A stretch of 64,000 nt of DNA from Moritella sp. 24 (GTDB lineage Bacteria > Pseudomonadota > Gammaproteobacteria > Enterobacterales > Moritellaceae). The position numbers were made by a program, and so were the translations under genes. Of this stretch, positions 30,162 through 39,985 are shown in pieces (the stretch's first letter is position 1; each line of letters begins with the position of its first letter). The notes under the pieces were generated by a model. The model was not told the origin of the DNA. It saw only the letters and a program-made list of their open reading frames with translations, and did not search any database. Location: contig NZ_CP056123.1 in assembly GCF_018219155.1 (NCBI RefSeq), positions 2,861,505-2,925,504 on the forward strand. The letters run 5' to 3'.

Positions 30162-30580
30162 TTAAAAACCCTCAAATAGACGTTATTACGTACAAAGTAA
30201 CGAGTTATAACGAGCAAAGTAACTAAGTCGTCCTAAGTCTAGTAACGGCTAAATGTAATGCCCACACATTGCGACGAATTGTCGCTAAAATCCTTATATT
30301 TACTGATACAGTGTGACAATCCTGTATTTTTTGATAACTAAATATCCGTAAGATCACTGTTTGGCTCTTCATTTCAGCCCAATGACGACTGAGTAATAGC
30401 ACGCACTTTTGCATGACCCCTAGCCTACGACTTTCATTTGTTAAAAGTTTAATTTCTTTGCAACACTTTATTAATGCTTCGTAACTTGATATAAACATAG
30501 TTAATATATTTAGTTAGGCGTATATTTGAAATTTAAACCTAACTAATGTAGCTATATTAGGGTATTAAAGGGAATTTAAA
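30162..30580. other. 419-base intergenic region before the chemoreceptor
   Basis: It holds a duplicated CAAAGTAAC (near 30194 and 30215) and an inverted repeat AGTTAGG (30512-30518) / CCTAACT (30538-30544) about 40 bases before the chemoreceptor start, possibly an operator. A 91-codon minus-strand frame at 30223-30498 has no ribosome site or recognisable domain. Confidence 0.4.
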
Positions 30581-32704
30581 ATGAGTTCGTTATCAGTTCA
30601 ATGGAAGATCACTCTCCTGTCTGGGTGTTGTATTTTAGGCGTCGCAATAGCATTAATCAGTTTTACGTTTATATCATCCAATTCCAATCAGCAAATCATA
30701 CAAACACAAAGCAGCAGTTCTGTCGGTGAAAAGTCCGAACAATTACTCATGAGCGAAGCAAACACGCAAGCATCAATCGTACAAAAGTACCTCGACGAAG
30801 CAACCTATCGTGCAGAAATGTTAGCTGAGAGCATTGCATTCTTACAGTTTAATGCCGAAGAGAACTTTACCAGCAGTGATGAGTTACGTAATTCAGTATC
30901 GGAATTACTCAAACGTTCGGTACAAAATTTCGATAATATGCATGCCGCGTTTACTACTTTTCTGCCAAACATGTTAGACGGTGAAGACGCAAATTATGCT
31001 GATGCCGATTACGTCAGTTCTAATGATCAAGGTCGGTTTTCTGCGTATTGGTATAAGAACAACCAAGATAAACCCATCTTAACCATCAAAAGTGAACAAC
31101 AAATCAATAACACGACGCAATCTACCAGTGGCCAAGCAAGCAACTTTTGGTACAGCTGTAGCATTAACAATAAACGTATGTGTGTCATTGAGCCCTACTT
31201 ATACAGTGAAGATGGCGTCAATCACTTAGTGAGCACCATCACTGTACCATTACGTAAACAAGGCGATATCATAGGCGTAACGGGGATTGACCTGAAAATA
31301 GACGTATTACAACAATATGCACAACGTGCAGACCAAGCGCTATTTAGTGGTGCAGGTAAGGTACGAATTGTCAGTAACAACGGTCAACTTGTCGCTTCTG
31401 ACGATAACAATGCCACCATAGGTCAACAGATCGCAGACCCACAACTAAAACAATGGTTAGCACAAGGTACGACTCAATCACAATGGAGCGCGGATAAGCA
31501 AATATTAACCGTCTTCATGCCAATTAAGCTGAATGCAATTAACTGGGGTATTGTCATTACCATGCCTCGAGAAACAGTCATGGCTGACGCATTAGCATTG
31601 AATAAACTGATTGAAGTGCAAGCAAACGAGACACTTAAAATTCAAATCATTACCGGTATTATCGTTACCCTACTCGGCCTCGTGATCATATGGTTTGCAG
31701 CCGTACAACTGGTTGCCCCGATTAAACTTGTTGCTAAACGCCTACAAGACATCGCCAGTGGCGAGGGAGACTTAACCCAACGACTTGAAGTTAAATCCGC
31801 CGATGAAGTTGGTGAACTAGCCACTTGGTTCAACCGCTTTTTAGATAAATTGCAAGGCACGATCAAAGACGTTATTAAAACCGCAGATACCATGAGTAAC
31901 ACATCACAAGAAGCCGGTGAAATAGCCGAGTTATCACGCCAAGGTAGCGAATCACAGTTTAAAGAAGTCGATATGGTGGCCACCGCGTCTGAAGAGATGA
32001 CGCAAACATCAGCCCTCGTATTAGAAAATGCAGACAAAGCGGCAGAGATGGCGTGCCAAGCAGAGCAATCAGCACAAGGTGGTCAAGCCGTGGTGCAACA
32101 ATCAGCTGAATCAATGCAAGAGTTAGTTGAAAGAATGGCGATGGCAGTGCCAATAGCCAATGATCTCGAAAAGAATAGCGGCAATATCAGTGAAATTCTC
32201 TCGGTAATCGAAGGTATTTCGGAACAAACAAACCTACTTGCACTAAATGCAGCGATTGAGGCTGCACGCGCCGGAGAACAAGGTCGTGGTTTTGCTGTCG
32301 TCGCAGATGAAGTAAGACAACTGGCCAGTCGCACACACGATTCAGTTGATCAGATACGTGTTGTTATCGAAGCACTGCAGTCAGGTACACGCAGCGTGAC
32401 GAATGCAATATCAGAAGGCAACCATCTCGCTCTTGAAACCGCAACGCAAGTGAAAGAAGCCGTGAGCAGCTTGGCCGCTATTTCGTCATTCGTGGCAGAA
32501 ATTCAAGTCATGAACAGTGAAATTGTAAATGCAGCAAGTGAGCAAAAAACAGTATCAACAGAAGTGAACGGCAATGTAGCGAACATTCGCAATCTTAGTC
32601 AATCCATTTTAGAACACTCGACAGCAGCAGAACAGATTGGTCGTGATATTGCCACACTGTCATCACAACAGCAGCAATTGGTTGGGCAGTTTAAGGTCGA
32701 TTAG
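30581..32704 (+). CDS. Methyl-accepting chemotaxis protein with periplasmic dCache-type domain
   Basis: 707 residues. TM1 (about 10-30), a large periplasmic domain (about 45-340) of double-Cache type with a [17 protein letters not shown] segment, and TM2 (about 353-375). A HAMP domain (about 376-430: [27 protein letters not shown]) leads to a long cytoplasmic coiled coil. The conserved hairpin tip reads [20 protein letters not shown]...[14 protein letters not shown] and couples to CheA/CheW. Ligands of such domains are often amino acids or amines, but none can be named. It is monocistronic, with AAAGGGAA as ribosome site. Confidence 0.92.
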   Translation: MSSLSVQWKITLLSGCCILGVAIALISFTFISSNSNQQIIQTQSSSSVGEKSEQLLMSEANTQASIVQKYLDEATYRAEMLAESIAFLQFNAEENFTSSDELRNSVSELLKRSVQNFDNMHAAFTTFLPNMLDGEDANYADADYVSSNDQGRFSAYWYKNNQDKPILTIKSEQQINNTTQSTSGQASNFWYSCSINNKRMCVIEPYLYSEDGVNHLVSTITVPLRKQGDIIGVTGIDLKIDVLQQYAQRADQALFSGAGKVRIVSNNGQLVASDDNNATIGQQIADPQLKQWLAQGTTQSQWSADKQILTVFMPIKLNAINWGIVITMPRETVMADALALNKLIEVQANETLKIQIITGIIVTLLGLVIIWFAAVQLVAPIKLVAKRLQDIASGEGDLTQRLEVKSADEVGELATWFNRFLDKLQGTIKDVIKTADTMSNTSQEAGEIAELSRQGSESQFKEVDMVATASEEMTQTSALVLENADKAAEMACQAEQSAQGGQAVVQQSAESMQELVERMAMAVPIANDLEKNSGNISEILSVIEGISEQTNLLALNAAIEAARAGEQGRGFAVVADEVRQLASRTHDSVDQIRVVIEALQSGTRSVTNAISEGNHLALETATQVKEAVSSLAAISSFVAEIQVMNSEIVNAASEQKTVSTEVNGNVANIRNLSQSILEHSTAAEQIGRDIATLSSQQQQLVGQFKVD

Positions 32705-32770
32705 CGATTAGCCGGTATTAAACTTGATAGGAATGAGCGTATTGTAGAAATAAGAATACCGCAGAAATAG

Positions 32771-32806
32771 GCACTATATGTCATACCTTGTATATTCATA
32801 TAGTGC
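32771..32806. terminator. Hairpin between convergent genes
   Basis: GCACTATATG (32771-32780) and CATATAGTGC (32797-32806) form a perfect 10-bp stem between the chemoreceptor and a methyltransferase. There is no strong T-run. Confidence 0.55.
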
Positions 32807-32839
32807 TTATCACATCGTTATTCACATCAATGTGGCGTA

Positions 32840-33496
32840 TTAAGAACGCTTTTTACCTGAGAACAATGCAACACAACCCACGATATCGATTTTAACATCG
32901 GTGAAGCTTGCCTCTAACGCAACACTTAACGCATTAACATCATCATTCACATTAGTAAAAATGCCTTTCTCATTGTAAAAAGCCATTAACTTCTTCGCTA
33001 AACCACTTTGTGGCGTACCTTTCCCTAAGATCGTACTACCAAATACTGTACCACCGTCATTCATCACATCTTTAACACGTGAAAATGCAATACCCTTTTC
33101 AGACATTTCGCCCGGTAAGCAATGCAATAGGTAGTTAATACTCACAGTATCAAACTTCTCACAGTTCAGGTCTAAAGGTTCAAATACATTACGGCTGTAT
33201 ACTTCTGGATTAAAATGCTCAATGGCTTTAGAGGTCGACGCCAAGCTGTTTTCATTCAGATCAACAAGTGCAATACGTCTGGTGGTAGGAGATAAGTGTT
33301 TTTTTAAATAATAACCCGTACCCACACCCACATCGAGGTGGTTGTCAGACGTTAAATCGATAAACTGTTGGCTTATACGACGTGTTGGGCATTTCCATAA
33401 AAGGTGATTTGAAATTCCTAATACCCAAATGTCATAAATTGATAGGATATTTTTTGAATACACTGCCTGACCAGCAACAATAGCGTCTTTATTCAT
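32840..33496 (-). CDS. Class I SAM-dependent methyltransferase
   Basis: 218 residues from the ATG at 33496; an upstream GTG at 33544 is possible. Typical opening NKDAIVAGQAVYSKNILSIYDIWVLG, then the SAM-binding motif LDVGVGTGYYLKK near 55, ALVDLNENSL, and INYLLHCLPGEMSEKG as motif IV region. Close relatives in enterobacteria carry the same N-terminus and are uncharacterised. Substrate unknown; the family as a whole methylates small molecules. It follows a GNAT gene on the same strand, 129 bases away, without evidence of co-transcription. Confidence 0.82.
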   Translation of the reverse strand: MNKDAIVAGQAVYSKNILSIYDIWVLGISNHLLWKCPTRRISQQFIDLTSDNHLDVGVGTGYYLKKHLSPTTRRIALVDLNENSLASTSKAIEHFNPEVYSRNVFEPLDLNCEKFDTVSINYLLHCLPGEMSEKGIAFSRVKDVMNDGGTVFGSTILGKGTPQSGLAKKLMAFYNEKGIFTNVNDDVNALSVALEASFTDVKIDIVGCVALFSGKKRS

Positions 33497-33625
33497 AATA
33501 TTGAAATACTCACTCGTTAATTTACTCTGAAACCATATGTACACAATTTAATTACTTTATTAACAAAACCTTATCAATTTAAAACAGCAAGGTAAACAAA
33601 ATTATCTCAGAGACGGTATAAGTAA

Positions 33626-34168
33626 TTAGAGTTCACTGAATTGCCAATCTGATGCCAATACCGCCATCATCACTTTATCGACAAATTTACCCTGTCGGTA
33701 GCCCGATTGCTTTTTCACACCTTCATGCACATAACCTGCCTTTTCATAGGCGCGAATAGCCGATGGATTACTGGCGTAAGCAGTAAGTTCAATACGGTGT
33801 AATCCCAACGTGTTAAAGCCATAGTCAGTGATCAATTTAGTGACTTCCGTGCCAATGCCTTTACCCCAATAGGTTTTATCGCCAATTAAGATGAAGTATT
33901 CACCCGAACGATTTAATGCACTAATAGAAGCAATACCCGCATAACCAATCAACTTGCCTGTTTCTGCGCAACAAACACCAAATGACACACATTTTACGTT
34001 GCTATTAATACTTGATAGCCAGCTTGAAATATCTGATTTTGATTGAGGATAGGCATACGAAGATAAGCTGAATTGTGTTACTTCTCGGTCGCATGACCAC
34101 GCATAAAATTCGGCTATATCGCTAATATCGAGCGATCGTAATTGCACGCGTTCTGTCACTAAAAACAT
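33626..34168 (-). CDS. GNAT N-acetyltransferase, RimJ/RimL type
   Basis: 180 residues. Landmarks are TERVQLRSLDISDIAEFYAWSCD at the start, IGYAGIASISALNRSGEYFILIG, the acetyl-CoA loop WGKGIGTEVTKLITDYGF and LHRIELTAYASNPSAIRAYEKAGY as motif B. It resembles ribosomal-protein or spermidine-type acetyltransferases; the substrate is not evident. It lies beside an insertion sequence on its 5' side, and no disruption is seen. AAAGGAATAAACC precedes the ATG. Confidence 0.85.
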   Translation of the reverse strand: MFLVTERVQLRSLDISDIAEFYAWSCDREVTQFSLSSYAYPQSKSDISSWLSSINSNVKCVSFGVCCAETGKLIGYAGIASISALNRSGEYFILIGDKTYWGKGIGTEVTKLITDYGFNTLGLHRIELTAYASNPSAIRAYEKAGYVHEGVKKQSGYRQGKFVDKVMMAVLASDWQFSEL

Positions 34169-34287
34169 GGTTTATTCCTTTAATATTTAACGCTAATTTA
34201 ATAGATACAGCATAAGCTAACATAATTAACGATAATATAAAGTAAGCCCCCTGTTCTGAAGTGACCCCGTTAAGTTGGACATTTTAG

Positions 34288-35073
34288 TTAAGCGGCTTGT
34301 AAGGCCTGGTTTCGATATTCTATCGGAGTCAGGCCTTTTAATTTGACCTTGATCCGTTTCGTATTGTAATACTCGATGTACTCGTCGAGCTTTTTTATTA
34401 ATTCATCGGCATCGTTGAATTTTTGCCTATGATACATTTCTGTTTTTAATAAGCCAAAGAAGTTTTCAGCTACTGCATTGTCTAAACAGTTCCCTTTTCT
34501 GGACATGCTCTGCGTTAGCCCATGAGCAGCTAGTTGTTTTTGATATCCCCTGTGGCGATAGTGCCACCCTTGATCGCTATGCACTATTGGCTTCGAATGC
34601 TTATCTAAGCTATTAATGGCATCTTTTAGCATATCTGTAACTAATGGTAAGCGAGCATCTTTAGCTATCTTATAAGCGACTATTTCTTTGGTAAATAGAG
34701 CTATAACTGGTGATAAATAAACTCTTTGATCTCTCACCTTAAATTCAGTTACATCAGTTGCCCACTTTTCATCTGGCTTTGTAGCATTAAAATTTCGCTC
34801 AAGTACATTCGGTGCCGTAGTTCCAGCTCCGCCTTTATAAGAGCTGTATTTTTTAGGTCGAACGGTCGACTTTAGATCCAGTTGAGCCATCAACCTTTGC
34901 ACCGTTTTATGGTTTAGCGTAATACCTTGTCTTTTCAGTGTTAGCTGGATCCTACGGTAGCCGTAGCGCCCTTTATGTTCGTGATAAATATCTCTTATAA
35001 GCGCCAGTTCACGTTCATAGGTATCCGGTTTTTCATTTACTTTAATTTGATAATAAAACACACTTTTAGCCAA
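34288..35073 (-). CDS. IS3-family transposase OrfB (DDE integrase core)
   Basis: 261 residues from a TTG, though the real product is probably the OrfAB fusion. An HTH_21-like region (YHEHKGRYGYRRIQLTLKRQGI) precedes the rve integrase core: first Asp in KWATDVTEF, second Asp in IVHSDQGWHYRHRGY, Glu in CLDNAVAENFFGLLKTE, spaced as a DD(35)E catalytic triad. The ending reads YNTKRIKVKLKGLTPIEYR. The frame continues upstream without a stop (ITVLALKNKHALKHLLQ...) into the orfA end, one base back, which shows how the fusion is made. Confidence 0.9.
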   Translation of the reverse strand: MAKSVFYYQIKVNEKPDTYERELALIRDIYHEHKGRYGYRRIQLTLKRQGITLNHKTVQRLMAQLDLKSTVRPKKYSSYKGGAGTTAPNVLERNFNATKPDEKWATDVTEFKVRDQRVYLSPVIALFTKEIVAYKIAKDARLPLVTDMLKDAINSLDKHSKPIVHSDQGWHYRHRGYQKQLAAHGLTQSMSRKGNCLDNAVAENFFGLLKTEMYHRQKFNDADELIKKLDEYIEYYNTKRIKVKLKGLTPIEYRNQALQAA

Positions 35074-35129
35074 CTCTGAGGCTTGAAGAAGGTGCTTTAG
35101 TGCATGTTTATTTTTAAGAGCTAAAACCG

Positions 35130-35633
35130 TTATCGCTTTTTCTTTGTTTTTCGGCGCTTTGCTTGGTCTAGCTCTTCCAACTTTTTTAATACAGCATTCT
35201 CGGCTCGTAGATAGGCTAACTCTTCCTTTAACTCTGCTGTTGTCATTTCACTATCTGGTTTTTGAGTTGTATTAGATTGTGTCATTTTAGGCCTATTTAT
35301 CGAGGTGTGTTGAAGCCCTCTGAAGCCAGATTCGTTATATGTTTTTAGCCATACAGAAAGCGAACCGGGAGAAGACAGGTTTAATACGGCACTAGTGTGA
35401 GTGAGCGACCAACCATTTGTCCACATTAATTTTAATGATTGCAGCTTTGTTTTGGCACTATTTGCATGTGAATTTGGTAGGAATGAATTTGTGCTATGAA
35501 TAGCAAAGACTTGAGTCCAATATCGAATCTGTCGAGATGATATCGATAGTTCATTTGCTAATGTATAAGATGATTTACCACCTAGACACTCTTTCGCGAT
35601 AATGAGTTTTAACTCACGACTATATTTGGACAT
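35130..35633 (-). CDS. IS3-family OrfA (DNA-binding helix-turn-helix)
   Basis: 167 residues from the ATG at 35633; a longer in-frame start at 35663 lies inside the terminal repeat. Two helix-turn-helix units are seen, about 10-45 (CLGGKSSYTLANELSISSRQIRYW) and 65-100 (NGWSLTHTSAVLNLSSPGSLSVWLKTY), as in the IS150 group. A leucine-rich coiled coil (ELKEELAYLRAENAVLKKLEEL) precedes a basic tail. The frameshift-prone GAAAAAG at 35136-35142 lies just before the stop; a -1 slip there joins OrfA to OrfB. Confidence 0.88.
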   Translation of the reverse strand: MSKYSRELKLIIAKECLGGKSSYTLANELSISSRQIRYWTQVFAIHSTNSFLPNSHANSAKTKLQSLKLMWTNGWSLTHTSAVLNLSSPGSLSVWLKTYNESGFRGLQHTSINRPKMTQSNTTQKPDSEMTTAELKEELAYLRAENAVLKKLEELDQAKRRKTKKKR

Positions 35634-35675
35634 AAAAAAGACCCCCAATAATTGGTTGTCCAACTATTGGGGGTC
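35634..35675 (-). terminator. Terminator hairpin inside the IS right end
   Basis: On the minus strand a perfect 11-bp stem (GACCCCCAATA and its complement; plus-strand arms 35640-35650 and 35665-35675) is followed at once by six T and then the orfA ATG. It would stop transcripts entering from fumC before the transposase start. Confidence 0.8.
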
Positions 35676-35705
35676 ACTTCATTCTCACAAGAGGCTCTAT
35701 TTAAC

Positions 35706-37085
35706 TTAAAGGCCGCCTTGAGTGAGTTTCAGTGGGTTAAGTAATTCACTCAATTGCTCCCGTGATAATTCTGTGTGTTCTAACGCTACATCAATAATCG
35801 CGCGCTGTTCTTTGTAAGCTGTTTTAGCAATTTTAGCCGCTAATTGATAACCTATAATCGGATTAAGGGCTGTCACTAAAATGGGGTTTTTATCTAATGC
35901 TTGCTCTAGGTTTTGTTGTTGAACTTCAAAAGTTGCAATGGCTTTATCGGCTAATAACACCACATTGTTACTGAGTAAGTGCATACTATTAAGTAAGTTA
36001 TGAGCAATCATAGGTAGCATCACGTTAAGCTCAAAGTTCCCTGACTGTCCACCAATCGTAATCGCGGTATCGTTACCGATAACTTGCGCACACACCATCG
36101 CCATCGCTTCAGGGATCACTGGGTTTACTTTGCCCGGCATAATTGAAGAACCAGGTTGTAATGCTTCAAGTGCTATTTCACCAAGACCCGACAGAGGGCC
36201 AGAGTTCATCCAACGTAAGTCGTTTGCTATTTTCATCAATGATACTGCGGTCGTTTTTAACGCGCCAGACAGCGCTACAGCAGTATCTTGTGAGCCAATT
36301 AAGGCAAATAAGTTATCCGCAGGCGTAAACTCCAGATCCGTAGCTGCACTTAATTGTTGATTAAATACGCGACTAAAATCAGCGTGTGCATTAATGCCGG
36401 TACCAACAGCTGTACCGCCTTGCGCTAAACGCTGAATCACAGGTTGTAACACCGTTAAGTTATCAATGTTTTGCTTAATCTGCGCATTCCAGCTACGTAG
36501 ACTTTGACTCATCTTAACTGGCATCGCGTCCATTAAATGGGTGCGACCTGTTTTCACAAAATGATCGACGCTTTGCGCTTTTTTATCAATCACTTGAACA
36601 AGGTGATTCAGTGCTGGTAATAATTGATTAGCAAGCGCCAGTGCTGCACTGACATGGATAGTACTTGGAATAACATCATTACTGCTTTGGCCATAATTCA
36701 CATGGTCATTTGCACTGACTGGTTCGCCTGCAATATCACTCGCAAGATGCGCGATGACTTCATTCGCATTCATGTTTGAGCTTGTACCAGACCCCGTTTG
36801 ATACACATCAACAGGGAAATGCTGCATCAGATCATTCATCTCAGACAAGTTTTGACAAGCCAAAATAATCGCATCGGCAATCACAGGGGATACTAAACCA
36901 AGCTGTTTATTTGCTGCCGCAGCACTCGACTTAATTTGGATTAAAGCACGAATAAAACCGACGGGTAATTGTTGACCACTAATTGGAAAGTTATTAACTG
37001 CACGCTGTGTTTGCGCACCATATAATGCCGATGATGGCACTTCAAGTTCGCCCATACTGTCTGTTTCAATTCTAAAATTTGTCAT
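35706..37085 (-). CDS. fumC: Class II fumarate hydratase FumC
   Basis: 459 residues, full length. Fumarase/aspartase landmarks are TGSGTSSNMNANEV (about 95-108), GRTHLMDAMPVKMSQ (about 182-196) and the signature SSIMPGKVNPVIPEA (about 312-326). The iron-free enzyme converts fumarate and malate in the TCA cycle and is favoured under oxidative stress or iron limitation. The start has GGAGAGAATC upstream. A small hypothetical gene lies 71 bases upstream on the same strand. An insertion sequence lies 24 bases beyond the stop and now supplies the first terminator. Confidence 0.95.
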   Translation of the reverse strand: MTNFRIETDSMGELEVPSSALYGAQTQRAVNNFPISGQQLPVGFIRALIQIKSSAAAANKQLGLVSPVIADAIILACQNLSEMNDLMQHFPVDVYQTGSGTSSNMNANEVIAHLASDIAGEPVSANDHVNYGQSSNDVIPSTIHVSAALALANQLLPALNHLVQVIDKKAQSVDHFVKTGRTHLMDAMPVKMSQSLRSWNAQIKQNIDNLTVLQPVIQRLAQGGTAVGTGINAHADFSRVFNQQLSAATDLEFTPADNLFALIGSQDTAVALSGALKTTAVSLMKIANDLRWMNSGPLSGLGEIALEALQPGSSIMPGKVNPVIPEAMAMVCAQVIGNDTAITIGGQSGNFELNVMLPMIAHNLLNSMHLLSNNVVLLADKAIATFEVQQQNLEQALDKNPILVTALNPIIGYQLAAKIAKTAYKEQRAIIDVALEHTELSREQLSELLNPLKLTQGGL

Positions 37086-37156
37086 GATTCTCTCCGTGAT
37101 TATCTGATGAATGGCACTAATTCAGTCATACCTAATGAGTGTATGATTAACATAAT

Positions 37157-37552
37157 TTAAAAAGGATATAGGTTAAAAACCTCGGTAACTTGTTTGTTTA
37201 TTTGCATATAGTAGGTATTTAGTTGATGTTTTTTTTCTGTCGTTGTCGCTAAACGCTGTAGTGAAAGTAACGGCTTATTCAATACGTCATAACAAGCTCT
37301 GCGCCAATGATTAGGAATAAGCTCATTTTTTATTGAGCGTAGAAGAAGTGCAAGTTGCGCTAAATAAAGTGACCAAGACTGCTCTGTATCAAGCAATACA
37401 GCTATCTGATCACTTAATTGGAAGTAAGGTAAAAAGATATCGTGACGCTGCGGTGATTCCGCATGCTCAATAGCATGACCAAGTTGCTCATAATATTTAA
37501 GATCGCTTTCATCACCTAAGATGTTTTTAATATTGAATGTCGATAAGTTCAT
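37157..37552 (-). CDS. Hypothetical protein upstream of fumC
   Basis: 131 residues, mostly helical, soluble, no motif recognised. It contains QSWSLYLAQLALLLRSIKNELIPNHWRRACYDVLNKPLLSL, suggesting a helical bundle. The order and spacing (71 bases to fumC) allow co-transcription. No family can be named. Confidence 0.55.
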   Translation of the reverse strand: MNLSTFNIKNILGDESDLKYYEQLGHAIEHAESPQRHDIFLPYFQLSDQIAVLLDTEQSWSLYLAQLALLLRSIKNELIPNHWRRACYDVLNKPLLSLQRLATTTEKKHQLNTYYMQINKQVTEVFNLYPF

Positions 37553-37714
37553 AGCACGCTCTAAAAACCGTTTGTGATAATAGTTCTCATTATCATAAAC
37601 GGTTTGATTAGATATTCAAGGATATTTTAAACTGTCGGTTAATATCAGGTTTCGATATCCATCTGCGACACGATTTTATACACTAGTTGCCATATTTTCA
37701 TTTATGAGCCAGAT

Positions 37715-38791
37715 ATGAGTATACCTACAGACGTTTTAGAGGCCGTGGCCAGCGCGATGATGGCTGAATATGTTGTCAGTACCCAGCTAATCCAACCGTT
37801 ATGGGGCGGATACGGCGAACTTTTTCGAGCGTCGTTAAGCGGTAGTCAGCATACCTCGGTAATCGTTAAGCACATTAAATTACCACAACCCAAAGTGCAT
37901 CCTCGTGGTTGGAATACGCCTATCTCTCATCAACGAAAATTGAAATCATATCAAGTAGAACTACACTGGTATCAGCAGTATGCAAATGACTGCCTGCCGC
38001 AATGCCCTGTACCAAAATGCCTGTATGTTGAAGAACAGAATGATGAGATATTACTCATTATGGAAGATTTAGCCACGTTAGGGTTTGAGCAGACGTTCAC
38101 CAGTTTTGAACCGACACCTATCAATTTTATGCCTAAGCAAGCTAACCACGAATCAATGACAGGTGCATCTCTCATCAGCCATCAACACATTGAATCTTGT
38201 CTCTCTTGGTTAGCTTATTTCCATGCCCAGCACCTTGCGATAGAACCTCACGGCTTATGGGAATGTGGCGGATACTGGCACCTAGCGACTCGCCCCGACG
38301 AACTCGAAAAGCTAACCGATGTGCCACTGCGACAAACTGCCGAAAAGATAGATACAACATTACAACAATGCCAGTTTCAAACCCTCATTCACGGGGATGC
38401 TAAGTTGGCTAATTTCTGTTTCGCTACCACAAATAATCGAGTTGCAGGGGTTGATTTCCAATATGTCGGCAAAGGCTGCGGTATGAAAGATGTGATCTTA
38501 TTGCTGAGTAGTTGCTTACCTTATCAACACTGTGAACAAGACGTTCCTGCTTTGCTGAATTATTACTTTGACCAATTAAAGCAAGCACTGTCCGAGCATC
38601 AGCCTCAAATTAGCCCGCAAGCCGTAGAAGAGGAATGGCGACCGCTTTATTGTGTCGCTTGGGCTGATTTCCAACGTTTCATGAAAGGCTGGAGCCCAAC
38701 TCACTGGAAGATAAACAACTATACAGAGTCGCTGACTCAACAAGCATTAACACAATTAAATTCACCCAAACAAGGTCAATTCACACAATGA
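37715..38791 (+). CDS. Phosphotransferase-fold small-molecule kinase (ecdysteroid-kinase/choline-kinase-like)
   Basis: 358 residues. Kinase-like elements are IQPLWGGYGELFRA (nucleotide-binding loop, about 20-33), ILLIMEDL (hinge, about 108-115), the catalytic loop LIHGDAKLANFCF (about 222-234) and GVDFQYVGKGCGMKD in place of DFG (about 242-256). This is the APH/EcKL/DUF1679 type, which phosphorylates small alcohols or amines. The ATG overlaps no upstream gene, but its stop overlaps the next gene by 4 bases. Pairing with an inositol-monophosphatase homologue suggests a kinase/phosphatase pair on one metabolite. Confidence 0.75.
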   Translation: MSIPTDVLEAVASAMMAEYVVSTQLIQPLWGGYGELFRASLSGSQHTSVIVKHIKLPQPKVHPRGWNTPISHQRKLKSYQVELHWYQQYANDCLPQCPVPKCLYVEEQNDEILLIMEDLATLGFEQTFTSFEPTPINFMPKQANHESMTGASLISHQHIESCLSWLAYFHAQHLAIEPHGLWECGGYWHLATRPDELEKLTDVPLRQTAEKIDTTLQQCQFQTLIHGDAKLANFCFATTNNRVAGVDFQYVGKGCGMKDVILLLSSCLPYQHCEQDVPALLNYYFDQLKQALSEHQPQISPQAVEEEWRPLYCVAWADFQRFMKGWSPTHWKINNYTESLTQQALTQLNSPKQGQFTQ

Positions 38792-39732
38792 CCCTCACGA
38801 TTTGTCAACTGGAACAGTTACTACAACTCGCCACGCAAGCTGCGTTAAGTGCAGGAACGTTTATTAATCATGTTGATAGACGTGCATTACGAGTCCAGAG
38901 TAAACAAGCGGGTTCGAGTTTAAGTGCACAAGTGGTCACGCAAGTTGATTTAGATAGCCAAGCCATTATCTTGGAGAGACTACAGCCAAGTATCGAACAA
39001 TATGATATTGCCATCTTAACGGAGGAAAACGCCAGCGAGGAAGATGTTGCTACTCACGCCCGCTTTAATAAGAACTATTTTTGGTGCATAGATCCACTCG
39101 ATGGTACCCTGCCCTTTATTGAAGGTGGCGATGGCTTTGCCGTGTCTATAGCTTTGGTCGATATTTCAGGTAAACCTATCATTGGCGTGGTATATAAACC
39201 AAGCACAGGTGACCTTTATCAAGCGATTAATGCCGACTCCCTCATCTCAAGAGTATTAAAAAACGGTGAAATTTGGCGACCTGTTCAGCCACTGTCTGAG
39301 CTATGTAAGCAAGATAATACTACATTTAGCGTGTATATTGACCGCAGCTTTCAACAAGATCTACGCTACCCGACTGTGCTTAAAAAACTAACAAAACAAG
39401 CAGAACAGCAAGGATTAAGATTACAGGTAATTAAAAACTGCGGCGCTGTCATGAATGCGATTAGCGTACTCGAAAATCCACCAGCATGTTATGTGAAATT
39501 GCCCAAGCCACAGCTCGGTGGTGGTAGCTTGTGGGATTTCAGTGCAACAGCTGCGATCACCCAAGCACTGTCCCATCAGTATTTAGCTTCATTTTCAGAA
39601 GCATTATGCCGCGTCAGTGATTACCAAGGCGCGCCTTTAGATCTTAACCGCGTGGATTCTAATTATATGAACCACAGAGGCGTGTTATATAGCTGTGGAT
39701 TCAAGCATCAAATTTTGGCTGTAAATTTATAG
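38788..39732 (+). CDS. Inositol-monophosphatase-family phosphatase
   Basis: 314 residues. Metal-binding motifs are LTEENASEED (about 74-83), WCIDPLDGTLPFIEGGDGFAVSIAL (about 102-126, the DPLDGT motif) and GGSLWDFSATAAI (about 247-259, the second Asp). Family members act on inositol phosphate, 3'-phosphoadenosine-5'-phosphate (CysQ) or sugar phosphates. It is longer than SuhB (267) and is not obviously CysQ. The ATG overlaps the preceding kinase stop (ATGA), so translation is coupled. Its 3' end overlaps a convergent gene by 25 bases. Confidence 0.82.
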   Translation: MTLTICQLEQLLQLATQAALSAGTFINHVDRRALRVQSKQAGSSLSAQVVTQVDLDSQAIILERLQPSIEQYDIAILTEENASEEDVATHARFNKNYFWCIDPLDGTLPFIEGGDGFAVSIALVDISGKPIIGVVYKPSTGDLYQAINADSLISRVLKNGEIWRPVQPLSELCKQDNTTFSVYIDRSFQQDLRYPTVLKKLTKQAEQQGLRLQVIKNCGAVMNAISVLENPPACYVKLPKPQLGGGSLWDFSATAAITQALSHQYLASFSEALCRVSDYQGAPLDLNRVDSNYMNHRGVLYSCGFKHQILAVNL

Positions 39733-39983
39733 CTGAACCAACCTTTCAATTTGTAATAGTATATTCTTGAAAGAAACACGGTTACGATAAAAAACACCGT
39801 CGTAATCGCTAACCCAGCGAAATAGATCATGATAAGGTTATCCAAAAGTACTGGATTAAACTTAAATAAAATATTCCACATTAACCACCAAAGCACATAG
39901 AAAAAAGCAGTACTAGTAACACAAGCAATAGCTAAAATTAGCAGTGTTAGCATCCAAAGCGCATAGTCTTTATTGTTCATCAT
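39708..39983 (-). CDS. Small hypothetical membrane protein
   Basis: 91 residues with two hydrophobic helices (about 9-34 and 48-70) and a short basic C-terminus (RIYYYKLKGWFSYKF). No family recognised. Its 3' end overlaps the end of the phosphatase gene on the other strand. Four 16-bp repeats lie directly upstream of its start. Confidence 0.5.
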   Translation of the reverse strand: MMNNKDYALWMLTLLILAIACVTSTAFFYVLWWLMWNILFKFNPVLLDNLIMIYFAGLAITTVFFIVTVFLSRIYYYKLKGWFSYKFTAKI

Positions 39984-39985
39984 TC

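Larger units (their letters stand above)
34258..35681 (-). mobile_element. IS3-family (IS150-like) insertion sequence
   Basis: 1424 bp. Terminal inverted repeats begin TGAAGTGACCCC on the left (34258) and match its complement GGGGTCACTTCA on the right (ending 35681); a second matched block AGTTGGACA follows inward. TTC flanks both ends (34255-34257 and 35682-35684), a 3-bp target duplication as usual for the family. Two overlapping-phase frames, orfA and orfB, read on the minus strand. The copy looks intact. It sits 24 bases beyond the fumC stop and interrupts no gene. Confidence 0.85.

Noticed and set aside
30223-30498. 91-codon minus-strand frame
   Set aside because: No ribosome site, no domain, and composition unlike neighbouring proteins; it lies in an intergenic gap.
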